DNA from: Limisphaera sp049537155
Lineage (GTDB): Bacteria; Verrucomicrobiota; Verrucomicrobiia; Limisphaerales; Limisphaeraceae
Length of the DNA stretch: 64,000 nucleotides
Reading direction: 5' to 3'
Assembly: GCF_049537155.1 (NCBI RefSeq)
Contig: NZ_JBMVQZ010000001.1
Span: forward strand, 124,001 to 188,000
Shown here: positions 42,392 through 50,109 of the stretch, in pieces
Numbering within the stretch: position 1 is the stretch's first letter
How the letters are laid out: every line of letters begins with the position of its first letter
Program-made: the position numbers and the translations under genes
Notes under the pieces: generated by a model
The model's input: only the letters and a program-made list of their open reading frames with translations
Databases searched by the model: none
What the model was told of the DNA's origin: nothing

Positions 42392-42952
42392 TCACTCGTT
42401 CAATCCGAAGAACCGGTAGGGGGCCGGTCCGGCCATGATCTCTCGCAGCACCGGGCTCACTGCGCGTTCGCGCCAGGCGAGGTCACTTTTCATGGCGAGC
42501 GCATCGGCTTCCGCCACCGTGGCGTCGTCCGATCCGAGATCGCCCAGCCAGGTCAGGCCGTTTCGCCGCGCCCACGGTTCAAGCTCCGCCCGCAGGACCG
42601 CATCCGATACCCCGGGCGGGACCAACAGGCCCACCGCCGCGTCGGGAACGGTCCGGCACGTGGCCCACACGTCCAGCCATCGGTTGAGCCAGACCGGCAG
42701 GAACAGCGTCCGCGCGGGCGCCAGCAGGATCAGATCGGCGTCCACCGCCTCCGCAAGGGCCGCCTCAGCGAACCGCGTTTGCTCCAGCAGATCGGCCCGC
42801 CACGGCACCACGGAGGTCCGGGTCTGACCACATTCGAAGGCAATCCGACTGACGGCGGCCCGCGCCACGCGCGCCCACGCCACGTCGTCGTACAACAGCA
42901 CGGTTTTGAAGCTCTGGGTGACTGTGGGGGTTGCTGGATCGCCGCTGTTCAT
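42392..42952 (-). CDS. flavodoxin/receiver-like alpha-beta protein of unknown function
   Basis: Unrecognised at family level. Predicted product of 186 residues. The pattern is alternating beta and alpha: FKTVLLYDDVAWARVARAA at ~15-33, then VVPWRADLLEQTRFAEAAL, ADLILLAPARTLFLPVWLN, and AVGLLVPPGVSDAVL. This suggests a Rossmann-like or receiver-like fold, without the Lys and Thr/Ser of a phospho-acceptor receiver. The LLYDD start with two acidic residues is receiver-like. I have the impression of similar hypothetical proteins in Verrucomicrobia, which is memory and not checked. The ATG at 42952 is preceded by GTGAGG; upstream frame is not family-like. Confidence 0.65.
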   Translation of the reverse strand: MNSGDPATPTVTQSFKTVLLYDDVAWARVARAAVSRIAFECGQTRTSVVPWRADLLEQTRFAEAALAEAVDADLILLAPARTLFLPVWLNRWLDVWATCRTVPDAAVGLLVPPGVSDAVLRAELEPWARRNGLTWLGDLGSDDATVAEADALAMKSDLAWRERAVSPVLREIMAGPAPYRFFGLNE

Positions 42953-43264
42953 ATGCACCTCACGCCGCTTTTCAACAGTTTCCCATGTCAACCCGCCCTG
43001 CCATCGGCATTCGGCTGAAAAAGACGCACGACAATCTCGCAGGCACCATAGGCAAAGGCCCGAGCCGATGGGCTGAAAGGACCGGGCGGCCTTGGGATGT
43101 CCGGCGGCCGGCAGACCGGCAATCGGCTTCGCACCGGTCCCCCGGGGCGGGCATCGCATCTTCTTTGAGACGGCCGAACGAACCGCCATGTCGGTGGGAA
43201 CAGTACGGCAGGAACAGCACGGCAACAGCGTGGGGCGGCCGGTTGAGAATCCGCGGGGCGGCTG
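42953..43264 (-). other. intergenic region with an isolated -35-like TTGACA
   Basis: About 310 bp between the flavodoxin-like gene and the terminator of the VPDSG gene. A perfect TTGACA lies at 42986-42991 (minus strand), but I find no -10 at 15-19 bp. Nothing else was recognised. Confidence 0.35.
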
Positions 43265-43299
43265 AAAAGAGAGGGGCCGCTCCATGTCAGGAGCGGCCC
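43265..43299 (-). terminator. intrinsic terminator of the VPDSG-CTERM gene
   Basis: A perfect ten-base-pair stem: GGGCCGCTCC (43274-43283) with GGAGCGGCCC (43290-43299) and a six-base loop. On the minus strand it is followed by CTCTCTTTTC. It begins 40 nt after the stop codon. This is the clearest Rho-independent terminator in the window. Confidence 0.8.
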
Positions 43300-43339
43300 G
43301 CGGACTTCGGAGGAACCCTGACCTTCGAAAGGACGCCGA

Positions 43340-44038
43340 TTACGACCGACGTCGAGCCAAGGACAAACCCGCCAAGCCCAGACCCAGCAAGGTTACCGTG
43401 GCCCCGGCATCGGGCACGACGTTGACCCGGATGGCCGAACGACCGATTTCAGCACCGCTGCCGTCCCGGAGGATCAGCGCGAAGGTGTACTCGCCAGTCG
43501 CATTCGGATCGAAGCCGGAATAGGTGGGCGGTGTGAGGGACCAACCCATGCCACTGGCGGCCGTCCCGAGGAAACTCATGCCAAGGTTCCAAGAGTCCTG
43601 CCATGTGGTATACCCGGGCAGGAGAGTGCTGAGCTTTCCGTGATCTCCCTCGTCGGTCCCGGCGCCCGGATCGAAGTCGTACAACAGTTCGAGCGTATAC
43701 CAGGTACTTCCCGCGTTTTTGACATAGAATGCAAAGTTCCAACGTGCGTACGTCGGCTGCGGGGGGGATGAATAAAGATCCGGACCGTTCACAGCATAAA
43801 AATCCCCGGCGCCGTTGTTGCCCACCGCCGGGTTGCTGTAGCGCTGATGCGCCGTGAGGCCCAGCGTGACGTTGCCGATGGTGGTGATGGCCACCGCATC
43901 GTTCGGAATGCCACTGCCGCCGAAGGTGGCACCTGACAAGGTCCCAAACGTCGTGTAGGTCGGAACGATCGGCCCGGCTTGCAGAGCCGCTGCTGCCACG
44001 GTCATGCCCAATCCCAAGATCCAACTGGTTCGCTTCAT
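43340..44038 (-). CDS. exported protein with VPDSG-CTERM-type sorting signal
   Basis: Predicted product of 232 residues. A signal peptide is at the N-terminus (KRTSWILGLGMTVAAAALQAG). The mature part is beta-rich with many Thr, Gly, Tyr and Trp. The C-terminus is VPDAGATVTLLGLGLAGLSL then ARRRS: a VPDxG motif, a short hydrophobic helix and an Arg cluster. This is the layout of VPDSG-CTERM signals, recognised by a dedicated exosortase in Verrucomicrobia; the fourth residue is Ala instead of Ser. It probably ends up processed in the envelope or exported matrix; the middle is unrecognised. An AAGGAAG ribosome-binding site precedes the ATG at 44038. It has its own promoter and terminator. Confidence 0.85.
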   Translation of the reverse strand: MKRTSWILGLGMTVAAAALQAGPIVPTYTTFGTLSGATFGGSGIPNDAVAITTIGNVTLGLTAHQRYSNPAVGNNGAGDFYAVNGPDLYSSPPQPTYARWNFAFYVKNAGSTWYTLELLYDFDPGAGTDEGDHGKLSTLLPGYTTWQDSWNLGMSFLGTAASGMGWSLTPPTYSGFDPNATGEYTFALILRDGSGAEIGRSAIRVNVVPDAGATVTLLGLGLAGLSLARRRS

Positions 44039-44140
44039 AGAACTTCCTTTCGGTTTGGTTTCTTCGCCGCAACAAGCAGGATTTGGACCAGCAAAACCGA
44101 AAACACTCGACCCACCCAGCCCCGCCGGTTCCCAGCGAGA

Positions 44141-44180
44141 GTGTATCCTGCTATACACCAGCATGTTGCATGTCAGACAA
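44141..44180 (-). promoter_or_regulatory. promoter and operator-like palindrome of the VPDSG-CTERM gene
   Basis: On the minus strand, TTGTCT (44175-44180), 17 bp, TGTATA (44152-44157). The -10 is covered by the inverted repeat GTGTAT-N6-ATACAC (44141-44158), placed as a repressor site would be. The leader to the ATG is about 105 nt. Confidence 0.5.
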
Positions 44181-44240
44181 AGAATCTTCACCTCCTGCGC
44201 CCCCGCCGGCTCGTCAACGGTACAGACACCACGGCCTTGC

Positions 44241-44262
44241 GAAAGTGTAAAGTCGGCCGACG
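44241..44262 (+). repeat. gapped direct repeat, copy 1
   Basis: GAAAGTGTAAA, five bases, CCGACG. Its second half lies in the perfect palindrome GTCGGCCGAC (44252-44261). An identical gapped 22-mer occurs at 44377. Confidence 0.7.
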
Positions 44263-44276
44263 ATCCGTAGGTCGCC

Positions 44277-44306
44277 CGATCCCGGGATCGGGTCGGGACC
44301 CGACCC
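44277..44306. repeat. two abutting perfect palindromes
   Basis: CGATCCCGGGATCG (44277-44290, 14 bp) runs directly into GGGTCGGG-A-CCCGACCC (44290-44306, eight-base arms). Both are perfect. They sit between the two copies of the 22-mer repeat. Confidence 0.7.
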
Positions 44307-44376
44307 GCACGCTGTGGTCAAGTTGCTCTCTACAAGTCACTTGTCTGTCGTTCGGCTCGCCCTCAGAGCTGATTGG

Positions 44377-44398
44377 GAAAGTGTAAACGTTTCCGACG
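44377..44398 (+). repeat. gapped direct repeat, copy 2
   Basis: GAAAGTGTAAA, five different bases, CCGACG; 136 bp after copy 1, close to 13 helical turns. It runs into the hairpin at 44391-44409. Confidence 0.7.
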
Positions 44399-44409
44399 CT
44401 GTGTCGGAA
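44391..44409. repeat. perfect hairpin next to repeat copy 2
   Basis: TTCCGAC (44391-44397), five-base loop, GTCGGAA (44403-44409), followed on the plus strand by GGTTTTCC. It could be an operator half-site pair or a weak terminator. Nothing further was recognised in 44410-44691. Confidence 0.45.
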
Positions 44410-44691
44410 GGTTTTCCACTTTCCCTTGTGGGCAGGGTTCGCCAGTCAGGATTGTGGATCCCGTGGCCGGTCTGCCGGGGCTGACGCAGTCCGGTCGGGT
44501 CATCGGTGCGCCTGATGCACCCGGGGTTTCCTGTGCGTAGGCGGCTTGTCTGGCTGGGTTGAACCGGCCGCGCGGTTCCGAGCAGTCTGGGCGCCTTGAG
44601 CGGACAAGTTGAGGTGTGGCGATTTCGGCCCGGGTGAAGGGCAGGATTCCCCTTGCACGACAGGCGTCCGAGGCCATGATGGCGGGCCGAT

Positions 44692-45990
44692 ATGGTTGAA
44701 CGAGTTTCAGGGGCGGCGGGTCCCGCGGCCGGGTGCGGTCCCGTGCCGGAGGCAGACGGCGTCCGGGCTCTGTATGAGCGGTATGTGATCCCCACGTATG
44801 CCCGCATGGGTGTGGTCCTGACGCACGGGACCGGCAGTCATGTCTTTGACGAGCGGGGGCGACGGTACCTGGATTTGGGCGGTGGGATCGCGGTGAACGC
44901 CCTGGGGCACGCGCACCCGGCGCTGGTGTCGGCGATCGAACAACAGGCGCGGCGGTTGATTCACTGCTCCAACTATTACTATTCCGAGCCCCAGGGGCGG
45001 CTGGCGCGCGAGCTGGTCCGGCTCATCGGTCCGGGCAAGGTGTTCTTTTGCAACAGTGGTGCGGAGGCCAATGAAGGCCTGTTCAAACTGGCCCGGCGGT
45101 TCGGGCACAGCGAGGGGCGTTTCGAGATCCTCACCGCGTTGCAGTCGTTCCATGGCCGGACGCTGGCCGGGATTTCGGCCACCGGCCAGGAAAAGGTCAA
45201 ACAGGGGTTCGACCCCTTGGTTCCCGGGTTTCGCCACGTGCCGTTCAACGACCTGGGAGCCTTGGAGAAGGCGATCTCGCCGGCGACAGTTGCGGTTTTG
45301 ATCGAGGGTATTCAGGGCGAGGGAGGGGTGAATCCGGCCCGGCCGGAGTACCTGATGGGCTTGCGACGCCTGTGCGAGGAGCGGCGGTTGCTGCTGTTGA
45401 TGGACGAGGTTCAATGCGGTTGCTTCCGCACCGGACGGTTCGCCAGCTGGCAGCGGATTCTGGAGGGCGCGCCGGGTGGGGAGGGCTTTCTTCCGGACGG
45501 GGTGGCGCTGGCCAAATCGTTGGGCGGCGGTTTCCCCATCGGGGCGTTCTGGGTGCGCGAACCGTACGCGGACCTGCTCGGCCCGGGCAGTCACGGCACG
45601 ACGTTTGGCGGCACGCCGCTGGCTTGTGCGGCGGCGTTGGCGGTGTTGGAAGTGATCGAAAAGGAGGATTGGGCCGGGCACGCGCGACGCCTGGGTGACC
45701 GGCTGTTGATGGAGCTCGGGCGTCAGGTGGAGCGTCATCCGCGCGTGTGGGCCGGTGTGCGTGGTATGGGGATGATGATCGGCCTGCAGCTTCAGCCCGA
45801 ACCGGCGGGGCTGACCGGGGCCGGTCAGAGCCCGGCCGTGCGGTTGACGCAGCTTTTGCTGGAAGAGGGTCTGCTGGTCATTCCCGCCGGCACGCATGTG
45901 ATCCGGTTGCTGCCGCCGTTGAACCTGAGCGAGGCCGAGGCTCGCGAAGGGATCGAGATTCTCGAAAGGGTGGTCGGCCGGCTGGACTGA
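44692..45990 (+). CDS. argD: acetylornithine/class III aminotransferase
   Basis: Predicted product of 432 residues. A fold-type I PLP enzyme of the ArgD group: YVIPTYARMGVVLTHGTGSH at ~31-50, DLGGGIAVNALGHAHPALV, FFCNSGAEANEGLFKLARR, ALQSFHGRTLAGISATGQEK, DEVQCGCFRTGRF, and the PLP lysine in LAKSLGGGFPIGAFW. ArgD exchanges the amino group of acetylornithine with 2-oxoglutarate in arginine synthesis; related enzymes act on succinyl-DAP, GABA or ornithine. GYGRTGxF-type context and size favour ArgD. The first ~20 residues are variable, and the ATG at 44692 lacks a Shine-Dalgarno sequence, so a slightly later start is possible. No other arg gene is adjacent. Confidence 0.88.
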   Translation: MVERVSGAAGPAAGCGPVPEADGVRALYERYVIPTYARMGVVLTHGTGSHVFDERGRRYLDLGGGIAVNALGHAHPALVSAIEQQARRLIHCSNYYYSEPQGRLARELVRLIGPGKVFFCNSGAEANEGLFKLARRFGHSEGRFEILTALQSFHGRTLAGISATGQEKVKQGFDPLVPGFRHVPFNDLGALEKAISPATVAVLIEGIQGEGGVNPARPEYLMGLRRLCEERRLLLLMDEVQCGCFRTGRFASWQRILEGAPGGEGFLPDGVALAKSLGGGFPIGAFWVREPYADLLGPGSHGTTFGGTPLACAAALAVLEVIEKEDWAGHARRLGDRLLMELGRQVERHPRVWAGVRGMGMMIGLQLQPEPAGLTGAGQSPAVRLTQLLLEEGLLVIPAGTHVIRLLPPLNLSEAEAREGIEILERVVGRLD

Positions 45991-46018
45991 GTGGGTCGGA
46001 GCGCGCCGGTGTGCGGCA

Positions 46019-46954
46019 TCATGCACGGGGATGGTACCGGCGATGGATTTCGCGGAGTCGCGCGGTGCCGACGTGGGTGTAGATCTCGGTGGTTTGGATG
46101 CTGGCGTGTCCGAGCAACTCCTGGATGACCCGCAGGTCCGCGCCGTGTTCCAGCAGGTGGGTGGCAAAGCTGTGGCGCAGCATGTGGGGTGTGAGAGGCC
46201 TGTCCAATCCCGCCAGGCGCGCCCGTTTCTTGATCCGCCGCCACAGGGTGGTCGGGTGAAAGGCCGTGCCCCGGCTGGTGAGGAAGACCGTGCCCGGTGA
46301 ACGGGGTCGGACGGTCCGTGGTCGGCCGCGCGTCAACCAGGCCTGCAGGGCGGCGACCGCCTTCCTGCCGACGGGCACGACCCGTTCCTTGTTGCCCTTG
46401 CCGATGACGGTGACGAAGCCGCTTTCCAGGTGAAGTTGTTCGAGCCGGAGCCGGCACAGTTCACTCAAACGCAATCCCGAGGCATAGGCCAGTTCGAGGA
46501 CGGCCTGATCGCAGAGCGACCCGGGTGTTTCGGGGACCGGCGGCGGTTCGAGCAAGCGGCGGACCTCGTCGAGCGAGAGCGCCTTGGGCAGGCGCAGCCA
46601 ACGGCGGGGCAGGCTGAGGTTTTCGGCCACATTCATCGGCAGGAGCCTTTCCCGCACGGCGTAGCGGTAGAACGCGCGCAGGGCGGCGATCGTCAGGTAG
46701 AGACTTTCGCTGCTGAGCCGGCGACCCGGCTCGGCGTGCGGGATCTTGAGCGGCCGATGATGCTCGTGCTGGAGGAAGGATACCAGGTGGTGAAGGGTCA
46801 CCTCGCGCCAGTCCTTCACGCCCTGTTCGGCCGCCCATTGGACGAACCGGCCGAGGGCATGAGCGTAAGTGCGCTGGGTGGCCTCGCTCTGGCCGCGCTC
46901 GTGGCGGAGGTGCACCAGGAAATCTTCCACCAACGTTTGCACGACGGGGAGCAT
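46019..46954 (-). CDS. Xer-type tyrosine recombinase
   Basis: Predicted product of 311 residues. All catalytic residues are visible: Arg162 (SGLRLSEL), Lys186 (IGKGNKERVVPVG), His257 and Arg260 (LTPHMLRHSFATHLL), His283 (LLGHASIQTTEIYTHV) and Tyr292. The N-terminal SAM-like DNA-binding domain covers ~1-110. Size and pattern match XerC/XerD, which resolve chromosome dimers at dif. Whether this is the C or D partner, or the only Xer, cannot be read. No integrated element or att-like repeats are around it, supporting a housekeeping role. The ATG at 46954 starts at the conserved N-terminus; longer frame upstream is not conserved. Confidence 0.92.
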   Translation of the reverse strand: MLPVVQTLVEDFLVHLRHERGQSEATQRTYAHALGRFVQWAAEQGVKDWREVTLHHLVSFLQHEHHRPLKIPHAEPGRRLSSESLYLTIAALRAFYRYAVRERLLPMNVAENLSLPRRWLRLPKALSLDEVRRLLEPPPVPETPGSLCDQAVLELAYASGLRLSELCRLRLEQLHLESGFVTVIGKGNKERVVPVGRKAVAALQAWLTRGRPRTVRPRSPGTVFLTSRGTAFHPTTLWRRIKKRARLAGLDRPLTPHMLRHSFATHLLEHGADLRVIQELLGHASIQTTEIYTHVGTARLREIHRRYHPRA

Positions 46955-47065
46955 ACCGCCACGGCCTGCCTCGTCACACGGAAAAGCAGGGCGGCACTGC
47001 CGGGCCGACAGCCCGGCTGTGCGGCCGGCCACGGACCGGCAAATCCCGGTTCCCTGTGAACCTGC

Positions 47066-48916
47066 CTACGCCAGACCGAGCCGGAGGAAGCCCTCCTCGA
47101 TGGAGCGTGTGTCCTGGATTCGGGCCAGGCGCGCGTACAATCCGCCCGCGGCCAGCAGTTCTTCGTGCGTGCCGCGTTCGACGATTTCGCCCTGCCGGAG
47201 CACCAGGATTTGGTCGGCTCGCCGGACGGTGCTGAGCCGGTGGGCGATGACGAAGCTGGTGCGGCCGGCCATCAGCCGTTCCAGCGCCTCCTGGATCAGG
47301 CGTTCGGTGGCGGTGTCCACGCTGGCCGTGGCTTCGTCGAGGATCAGGATGGGTGCGTTTTTGAGGAGGGCCCGGGCGATGCTGATGCGCTGTTTTTCGC
47401 CCACACTGAGTTTGACCCCCCGTTCGCCGACGCGGGAGTCGTACCCCTCGGGCAGCCGGAGGATGAACTCGTGACAATTGGCCGCGCGCGCCGCGGCCAG
47501 GAGTTCCTCCTCCGTGGCGTCGAGCCGGCCGTAGAGGATGTTTTCGCGCACCGTGCCGTTGAAGAGGAAGGGTTCCTGATTGACGATGCTGATGTGGGCG
47601 CGCAGGGAATCGAGCCGGACATCCCGGATGTCCTGTCCGTCAATCAAGATCCGGCCGCCGGTGGGCTCGTAAAACGCGGGCAGGAGCTGGACCAGCGTGG
47701 ATTTGCCCGCGCCGGTGGGGCCCACGAGGGCGATCATCTGGCCGGGCACGGCCCGCAGGGAAATGTGCCGGAGGACGGGCCGGCCCGGCCGGGGCCGGCC
47801 CGGGTCGTCGTGGACGGGATAGGCGAAGGAGACGTCCTCGTAAACAACCTCGCCCCGCACGGGCACCCGCAAGGTTTTTGTGCGATGGGGACGTTCGGGC
47901 TCCGTGTCGAGTATGTCGAACACGCGGGCCGCCGCGGCGCGGGCGGCCTGGAGCATCTGGTTCAGGCCGTGCAGCCGGCCGATCGGTTCGTAGAAAAACA
48001 TGCCCGCATACAGCATGAAGGCCACGAGCTGACCCACTTCCATGCGGCCTTCCAGGACCTGGCCGCCACCGACCCAGAGGATGAGGCCGATCCCCAGCGC
48101 GCCCAGGAACTGCATGGCCGGACCGTACCAGGCCCAGGCCAGCATGACCGTGAGGGTTCCCCGCCGGAGTGCATCGGCCCGGAGGGCGAACCGCTGGTCC
48201 TCGTAAGCCTCGCGTCCGAAGGCCTTGACCTCACGGATGCCCTGGAGGTTGTCCATCAGAAGCGCGTTCAGTGCGCTGGCGGCTTCGCGCTGGCGCCGGT
48301 AGCGCCGGTGGGCCGTCAGCGTGTACCAGAGGGCGCCGGCGACCAGAAACGGGGCCGGAGCCAGGGCCACCAAGGTCAGGGTGGGACTGTAGAGCCACAT
48401 GAAGACCAGTGCGCCCGCAATGCTCAGCAGCGCGACCGAGCCCTGCTCGGTCCCGTCAATCAGGAGGCGCTCCACCTGGTTCACGTCCTCGATCACGCGG
48501 GTCATCACGTCGCCGGTGGCGCGTTGATCGAACCAGCTGACCGGCAGGCGTTGCAGCCTGGCGTACAGCTGGCAACGCATGTCGAAGATGACGTTTTGTT
48601 CGAGCCGGTTGTTGATGCGGATGCGGAGGCTGTTGAACGCCTCGCGAACGAAGAAGGCTCCCAGCAGACCCAGCGCCGCCGGTGTCAACCATTCGCGGCG
48701 GCCGGCCACGATGACCTCGTCGATCAGCAGCCGGGTCAGTTTGGGATAAGCCAGTCCGGCCGCCAGCGACACCAGGGCACACCCCACGGTGCCCACCGCC
48801 ATGTACCAGTAGGGTTTCAGGTAAACGGACACGCGCCGGACGACCTCCCGGGTCGGGCGCGGGGCGGACCGGAAGCTCGGGTCGGTGTGCGCGCCAAAGC
48901 CGGGGTGACTGCTCAT
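47066..48916 (-). CDS. MsbA-type ABC exporter (fused permease and ATPase)
   Basis: Predicted product of 616 residues. Six membrane helices (~35-325) precede the ATPase domain (~365-600). Walker A is LVGPTGAGKSTLVQLLP, the Q-loop VNQEPFLFNGTVRENILYG, Walker B ILILDEATASVDTATE, and the switch His is in VIAHRLSTVRRAD. The signature loop reads KLSVGEKQRISIARALL rather than LSGGQ. The family includes lipid A flippases and multidrug exporters; substrate is not decidable. The spacer around ~345-380 has a Pro/Arg/Gly stretch (PVHDDPGRPRPGRPVLR) inserted between beta-strands. It is probably a single-gene unit, 111 bp upstream of xer on the same strand. Confidence 0.9.
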   Translation of the reverse strand: MSSHPGFGAHTDPSFRSAPRPTREVVRRVSVYLKPYWYMAVGTVGCALVSLAAGLAYPKLTRLLIDEVIVAGRREWLTPAALGLLGAFFVREAFNSLRIRINNRLEQNVIFDMRCQLYARLQRLPVSWFDQRATGDVMTRVIEDVNQVERLLIDGTEQGSVALLSIAGALVFMWLYSPTLTLVALAPAPFLVAGALWYTLTAHRRYRRQREAASALNALLMDNLQGIREVKAFGREAYEDQRFALRADALRRGTLTVMLAWAWYGPAMQFLGALGIGLILWVGGGQVLEGRMEVGQLVAFMLYAGMFFYEPIGRLHGLNQMLQAARAAAARVFDILDTEPERPHRTKTLRVPVRGEVVYEDVSFAYPVHDDPGRPRPGRPVLRHISLRAVPGQMIALVGPTGAGKSTLVQLLPAFYEPTGGRILIDGQDIRDVRLDSLRAHISIVNQEPFLFNGTVRENILYGRLDATEEELLAAARAANCHEFILRLPEGYDSRVGERGVKLSVGEKQRISIARALLKNAPILILDEATASVDTATERLIQEALERLMAGRTSFVIAHRLSTVRRADQILVLRQGEIVERGTHEELLAAGGLYARLARIQDTRSIEEGFLRLGLA

Positions 48917-49238
48917 GGGCCGTTCCTGTCCGAAGCCCTTCCTGCCGGGCGCGCGACGCAGCGGGCGGCCGGCCCGTCTGCCCGGCTCAACGTCTCTGAA
49001 TGGCGGGCATGCGTCAGTCTCCTCTGCATCAGGACCGGCAGTGTGGGGAAAGGGACGGGCCCGCGCAACCGTTCCCCGGCATGTTCACGGGGCCCGACAC
49101 TTGTGCGGAAGGACGCGAGGGCCCAGACTGTCGGCACGAGGTGGCCGGGAGTCGGGTGCGGGTTTTGGGTCCGGCCAACCCCTGAAAGCGGCACCCGCAG
49201 TCACGGCCCGGCGGCCACAAACAGGCAGGAGGCAACGC
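48917..49238. other. intergenic region between divergent ABC exporter and AIM24 genes
   Basis: About 320 bp. Apart from a CAGGAGG ribosome-binding site for the AIM24 gene at its right end, I see no convincing promoter pair or RNA. Confidence 0.4.
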
Positions 49239-50033
49239 ATGGCGAAGATGCATGAGATTGACTACCAGATCCACGGGCACACGACCCAGTACGTGGAGGT
49301 GGAACTCGATCCGGGCGAGGCGGTGGTGGCCGAGCCCGGGGGCATGATGTACATGGAGGATGGCATCGGGATGGAAACCGTGTTCGGCGACGGTTCCGGT
49401 GACAGGAGCGGGTTCCTGGGCGCGCTGGTCAGTGCGGGCAAACGGTTGCTCACGGGGGAGTCACTCTTCACGACGGTGTTTTACAACCAGGCGCAGCAGA
49501 AGCGGCGCGTGGCGTTTGCGGCACCGTATCCGGGCACGATCATTCCGGTGCATCTGGCCGAGGTGGGCGGCGAGCTGTGGGCGCAGAAGGACTCCTTTTT
49601 GTGCGCTGCGCGGGGCGTGAGCCTGGGGATTGCCTTCAACCGTCGCATCGGTACCGGTCTGTTCGGCGGCGAGGGCTTCATCATGCAACGGCTCCAGGGC
49701 GACGGCTGGGTGTTCCTGCATGCCGGCGGGAGTGTGGCCGAGCGCACGCTGCTACCGGGGGAGGTCCTGCGGATCGACACCGGTTGTGTGGTGGCTTTTC
49801 AACCGACCGTGGACTTTGACATCCAGTTCGCTCGCGGGATCAAATCGGCGCTGTTCGGTGGCGAGGGCCTCTTTTTTGCGGTGCTGAAGGGTCCGGGCCG
49901 GGTCTGGTTGCAATCACTGCCGCTCAGTCGCATGGCGGATCGCCTGGCGGCTGCTGTGCCCGGGCCGGGCAGGGGCGGCCGGGAGGAGGGATCCGTGTTG
50001 GGCGGACTGGGCCGGATGCTCGATGGCGATTGA
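49239..50033 (+). CDS. AIM24 / TIGR00266 family protein
   Basis: Predicted product of 264 residues. The family pattern is present: YVEVELDPGEAVVAEPGGMM at ~19-38, then a Gly-rich loop (VFGDGSGDRSGFLGAL), GESLFTTVFYN, GGEGFIMQRLQGDGWVFLHA, and LFGGEGLFFAVLKGPGRVWL. These proteins are beta-barrel, trimer-forming and widely spread; the biochemical role is unknown, and a eukaryotic relative is the mitochondrial AIM24. The ATG at 49239 follows AGGAGG with good spacing. The LOG gene follows with its own promoter. Confidence 0.92.
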   Translation: MAKMHEIDYQIHGHTTQYVEVELDPGEAVVAEPGGMMYMEDGIGMETVFGDGSGDRSGFLGALVSAGKRLLTGESLFTTVFYNQAQQKRRVAFAAPYPGTIIPVHLAEVGGELWAQKDSFLCAARGVSLGIAFNRRIGTGLFGGEGFIMQRLQGDGWVFLHAGGSVAERTLLPGEVLRIDTGCVVAFQPTVDFDIQFARGIKSALFGGEGLFFAVLKGPGRVWLQSLPLSRMADRLAAAVPGPGRGGREEGSVLGGLGRMLDGD

Positions 50034-50074
50034 GTCCGGCTGCGGCCGGTCCGGGCGGGCACTGTTTCCGGAGG

Positions 50075-50102
50075 TTGCAACGGCCCCGTTCCCCTCTATG
50101 CT
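50075..50102 (+). promoter_or_regulatory. promoter of the LOG-family gene, leaderless arrangement
   Basis: TTGCAA (50075-50080), 16 bp, TATGCT (50097-50102), then seven bases and the ATG at 50110. No Shine-Dalgarno sequence. This also argues against the in-frame ATG at 50098, which would lie inside the -10. Confidence 0.55.
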
Positions 50103-50109
50103 CCCGGCC

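Noticed and set aside
42986..42991. Perfect TTGACA on the minus strand
   Set aside because: No -10 hexamer at 15-19 bp; probably chance or a non-sigma-70 site.
44691..44696. TATGGT as a -10 for argD
   Set aside because: It overlaps the argD ATG itself, has no -35, and no alternative in-frame start lies 6-9 nt downstream.
46019..46954. Tyrosine recombinase as sign of an integrated element
   Set aside because: Flanking genes are housekeeping, no tRNA or att-like direct repeat is adjacent, and the sequence fits XerC/D.
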